In this document: one piece after another, positions 6,848 through 9,087 of the stretch
Numbering within the stretch: the stretch's first letter is position 1
Layout: each line of letters starts with the position of its first letter
Assembly: GCA_028684405.1 (NCBI GenBank)
Contig: JAQUGA010000091.1
Span: forward strand, 1 to 9,087
Origin: Bacteroidales bacterium
GTDB taxonomy: Bacteria; Bacteroidota; Bacteroidia; Bacteroidales; WCHB1-69
Length of the DNA: 9,087 bases
Direction: 5' to 3'
Translations under genes and position numbers: made by a program
The notes under the pieces: generated by a model
What the model was told of the DNA's origin: nothing
Database searches by the model: none
What the model saw: the letters and a program-made list of their open reading frames with translations, nothing else

Positions 6848-8131
6848 ATGAGTGCAATTATAAACATATATGCTCGTCAGATTTTAGATTCGCGTGGAAA
6901 TCCCACCGTTGAAGTAGATCTATTAACACAAAATGGAGTAGTGGGTCGTGCCGCTGTTCCTTCTGGAGCTTCTACTGGAATGAACGAAGCGATAGAGTTG
7001 AGAGATAACGACAAATCGGTATATGGAGGAAAAGGCGTTTTAAATGCAGTGAATAATATCAATTCTGTTCTTGCTGAAGAGTTGAAGGGTTATATTGTTA
7101 CTGAACAAAATGAAATCGACAATCGCATGATTGAAATCGATGGAACTGACAACAAATCGAAACTAGGTGCCAATGCTACTTTGGCCGTTTCTATGGCGTG
7201 TGCTCAAGCAGCTGCCATCGAAACCGGACAGCCCCTTTTTAGATATTTGGGTGGCACCAACGCTCGCACTTTGCCCGTTCCTATGATGAATGTTATCAAC
7301 GGTGGTTCTCATGCTGATAACAGTGTCGATTTTCAGGAATTTATGATTTTTCCTGCCGGTGCTCCAACCTTTGCAGAAGCTTTAAGAATGGGAGCCGAAG
7401 TTTTTCACTCCTTAAGAACGGTTCTTCAGAAAAAAGGCTTATCTACCAATGTAGGCGATGAAGGTGGATTTGCCCCGAATTTGAAATCAAATGAAGAAGC
7501 GGTTGAATTTATTCTTCAAGCCATCGAAAAAGCCGGATACAAACCAGGTCATGATATGTTTATAACACTTGACCCCGCAGCCAGTGAATTTTATTTGCAA
7601 GATGAAAAAATGTATCATTTACATAAATCATCCGGAGAAAAATTAACGCCTGCTCAAATGGCGGATTTCTTTATCGACTGGACGAAAAAATATCCAATTG
7701 TTTCAATTGAAGATGGTTTGGCCGAAAACGACTACGAAGGCTGGGGAATCATTACCAAAGCCATTGGTGATAAAATTCTATTGGTTGGAGATGATTTATT
7801 TGTTACCAATCCTCGCATCCTTCAACAAGGAATCGATCAAGGATTAGCAAATGCTATTTTGATTAAATTAAATCAAATTGGAACTGTTTCCGAAACTATA
7901 AATGCCATCAAATTAGCTTATGACAATGGTTATAAGGCAATAACAAGTCATCGTTCTGGTGAAACAGAAGATACTTTCATTGCCGATTTAGCAGTAGCTA
8001 TGAATACAGGTATGATTAAAACAGGCTCTGCTTGCCGTTCCGAAAGAATTGCTAAGTATAACCAATTACTTCGCATCGAAGAGATGCTTGGAAATTCATC
8101 TTTCTTTGCTGGAAAAAGTATTTTAAAATAA
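6848..8131 (+). CDS. eno: Enolase (2-phosphoglycerate dehydratase)
   Basis: Enolase converts 2-phosphoglycerate to phosphoenolpyruvate in cytoplasmic glycolysis and gluconeogenesis and needs Mg2+. The 427-residue product is of normal length and appears complete. Visible features are the SGAST loop (39-43), the mobile loop GGSHADN with His155, Glu164, NVGDEGGF with Glu205, metal ligands Asp242, Glu288 and Asp315, catalytic Lys340 in IKLNQIGT, SHRSGETED (367-375), and CRSERIAKYNQLLRIEE near the C terminus. I chose ATG 6848 because the product then begins MSAIINIYARQILDSRGNPT, the standard enolase start. The frame is open upstream to a TTG at 6803, but that codon overlaps the -7 promoter box. 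It has its own promoter and a strong terminator, so it is probably a single-gene transcription unit. Confidence 0.98.
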   Translation: MSAIINIYARQILDSRGNPTVEVDLLTQNGVVGRAAVPSGASTGMNEAIELRDNDKSVYGGKGVLNAVNNINSVLAEELKGYIVTEQNEIDNRMIEIDGTDNKSKLGANATLAVSMACAQAAAIETGQPLFRYLGGTNARTLPVPMMNVINGGSHADNSVDFQEFMIFPAGAPTFAEALRMGAEVFHSLRTVLQKKGLSTNVGDEGGFAPNLKSNEEAVEFILQAIEKAGYKPGHDMFITLDPAASEFYLQDEKMYHLHKSSGEKLTPAQMADFFIDWTKKYPIVSIEDGLAENDYEGWGIITKAIGDKILLVGDDLFVTNPRILQQGIDQGLANAILIKLNQIGTVSETINAIKLAYDNGYKAITSHRSGETEDTFIADLAVAMNTGMIKTGSACRSERIAKYNQLLRIEEMLGNSSFFAGKSILK

Positions 8132-8151
8132 ATATTTATTCAACAAACAAG

Positions 8152-8185
8152 AGCCGATATTTAAAAAAATATCGGCTTTTTTTTT
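8152..8185 (+). terminator. Intrinsic terminator after enolase
   Basis: A perfect 11-bp stem (AGCCGATATTT at 8152-8162 and AAATATCGGCT at 8167-8177) closes a 4-nt AAAA loop. It is followed by a run of nine T residues (8177-8185, the first of them closing the stem). It begins 20 nt after the enolase stop codon and separates enolase from the hemerythrin gene. Confidence 0.92.
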
Positions 8186-8281
8186 GGTGTTTTATCAAAA
8201 AGTGTGAATTTATTGTAAGCCTTCAAACATTTTTATATCAAAATGGTTAGTTGGGTGAATTGGTAATACAAGTAAAATGAA

Positions 8282-9016
8282 ATGAACAATCAAATACCTC
8301 CGATAACTATATTTAATAAAACTATGAAGATGGCCGACTTGCTTCATATAAACTATCATTTTCTGACTGTCTTAAATCGGTTCGATATTAGATTGGGTTT
8401 TGGGGATAAGTCGATTGAAAAAGTCTGTGCCGAAAAAAAGATTGATATTGAGTTTTTTCTATTTATCATCAATGTTTTTCATAATCCAAATTATATTCAT
8501 AGCCATGCCGACGAAGTCAGTTTTGATGTTGAGTTATTGGTAAATTATATTGAAAAAACCCATGATTACTATAATAATTTAATCACTCCAACCCTAAAAC
8601 TTCTTATTAAAGATGTATCTAAAACATGTAAAGAAGAGACGTGTTCAGTTCTTTTGATGCGTTTTTTTAATCAGTATATAAAGGAGTTAACGGAACATAT
8701 TCAGTATGAGGAAGATGTCGTTTTTCCCTATCTTCGATTATTGAATATGGCAATTAAAGAAGGAGTGGATAAAAGTGAACTAGAGGATATTGATTTCCGA
8801 ATTGATAGTTTTCAGGACAAACATCATTCTATTCAAGAGAAATTATTTGATTTGAAAAATGTTTTAATAAAATATTTTTCATTGCCCGATGACGAAACAA
8901 TTGTTCACATTTTGTTTTTACTCTATCGCTTTGAAAAAGATTTGGCCGATCATATTCTTCTTGAAAACAATTTGTTGAATCCGATGATTCGAAAGATAGA
9001 GCAAAAGCTATTTTAG
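8282..9016 (+). CDS. Hemerythrin-domain protein, RIC/ScdA-YtfE-like
   Basis: Relatives bind a di-iron centre and are linked to repair of iron-sulfur clusters or to nitric oxide and oxygen stress; the exact role here is unknown. The 244-residue product has an N-terminal part (about 17-65) resembling the ScdA_N domain, but FGDKS stands where the Cys-Cys-Gly-Gly motif of YtfE lies. A helical hemerythrin domain follows. Candidate iron ligands by alignment to the E. coli YtfE pattern are His94, His139 and Glu143 (HIQYEED), His181 or His182, and His224 with Glu228 (HILLEN). The equivalent of YtfE His105 seems absent; Cys116 and Glu118/Glu119 are nearby. The same general layout, including RFGIxLGFGDKS, is one I recall from Bacteroides hemerythrin proteins. 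ATG 8282 gives the fitting N terminus; no Shine-Dalgarno sequence or clear promoter is seen. It lies behind the enolase terminator, so it is probably transcribed on its own. Confidence 0.85.
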   Translation: MNNQIPPITIFNKTMKMADLLHINYHFLTVLNRFDIRLGFGDKSIEKVCAEKKIDIEFFLFIINVFHNPNYIHSHADEVSFDVELLVNYIEKTHDYYNNLITPTLKLLIKDVSKTCKEETCSVLLMRFFNQYIKELTEHIQYEEDVVFPYLRLLNMAIKEGVDKSELEDIDFRIDSFQDKHHSIQEKLFDLKNVLIKYFSLPDDETIVHILFLLYRFEKDLADHILLENNLLNPMIRKIEQKLF

Positions 9017-9028
9017 TAAAATATTGCT
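9006..9028 (-). terminator. Possible terminator between convergent genes
   Basis: A hairpin can form from AGC plus TATTTT (9006-9014), loop AGT, AAAATA (9018-9023), a 2-nt bulge and GCT (9026-9028). It overlaps the stop codon of the hemerythrin gene. On the minus strand it is followed by TTTT (plus-strand 9002-9005), so it would best serve the convergent gene ending at 9040. The stem is AT-rich and bulged, so it is weak. Confidence 0.3.
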
Positions 9029-9039
9029 GTGTTAAAAGA

Positions 9040-9087
9040 TTAGTCTAATTCCATCCAACGCATCATTTTTTCATCTAATGATTCACT
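9040..9087 (-). CDS. C terminus of a convergent gene, possibly an ABC-F ATPase
   Basis: Reading leftwards from the window edge, an open frame ends SESLDEKMMRWMELD and a TAA stop (plus-strand 9040-9042). Only 15 codons are inside the window. The charged helical ending with RWMEL resembles the C-terminal coiled coil of ABC-F ribosome-associated ATPases, whose last residues often read like this. The fragment is too short to be sure, and the open frame could even be chance. Its position, 23 bp from the stop of the convergent hemerythrin gene, is what a real gene end would show. Confidence 0.45.
   Translation of the reverse strand, partial: SESLDEKMMRWMELD

Noticed and set aside
8186..8281. Possible FNR/CRP-type site upstream of the hemerythrin gene
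   Set aside because: A nitric-oxide or oxygen regulator site would make sense, but I found no TTGAT-N4-ATCAA or TGTGA-N6-TCACA match, and no clear TAnnTTTG either.
1..9087. tRNA, rRNA, CRISPR array, prophage or complete insertion sequence
   Set aside because: No regularly spaced repeats, cloverleaf-like sequences, transposase or phage-like proteins are visible in the window.

Overview
The window looks like a chromosomal segment from a low-GC member of the Bacteroidota, probably a Bacteroidales/Marinilabiliales-like or related environmental lineage. The signs are the AT-rich DNA, the A/T-rich leaders mostly without Shine-Dalgarno sequences, a TAnnTTTG-type -7 promoter element before enolase, a lipoprotein with a CKED start to its mature part, a eukaryotic-type (GH13_8-like) glycogen branching enzyme, and a hemerythrin protein of a kind I associate with Bacteroides relatives. 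The exact genus cannot be told from the sequence.

Layout. Positions 1-333 hold no gene I can support, only short repeats. A terminator hairpin (334-378) follows a minus-strand gene for a small uncharacterised lipoprotein (417-1016). A 189-bp divergent intergenic region with several dyads separates it from a plus-strand pair: a branching enzyme (1206-3203) and, 33 bp downstream, a type I pullulanase-like debranching enzyme (3237-5840). Next come a decayed Fic gene (5941-6690), enolase (true start 6848, end 8131) with its own promoter and a strong intrinsic terminator (8152-8185), a hemerythrin-domain protein (8282-9016), and the last 15 codons of a convergent minus-strand gene that runs off the window.

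How the genes fit together. The two GH13 enzymes have no signal peptide and probably act on cytoplasmic glycogen: one makes alpha-1,6 branches and the other removes them. Enolase is a separate transcription unit for lower glycolysis. The hemerythrin protein is probably a di-iron protein linked to nitric oxide, oxygen or iron-sulfur cluster stress. The Fic gene is dead: an internal deletion removed the whole catalytic core, and at least three frameshifts and one nonsense codon followed or accompanied it.

I see no convincing new multi-gene system here. The points most worth a second look are the excised Fic catalytic core, the tight pairing of branching and debranching enzymes without glgA or glgC, and a hemerythrin protein that seems to lack one canonical iron ligand.
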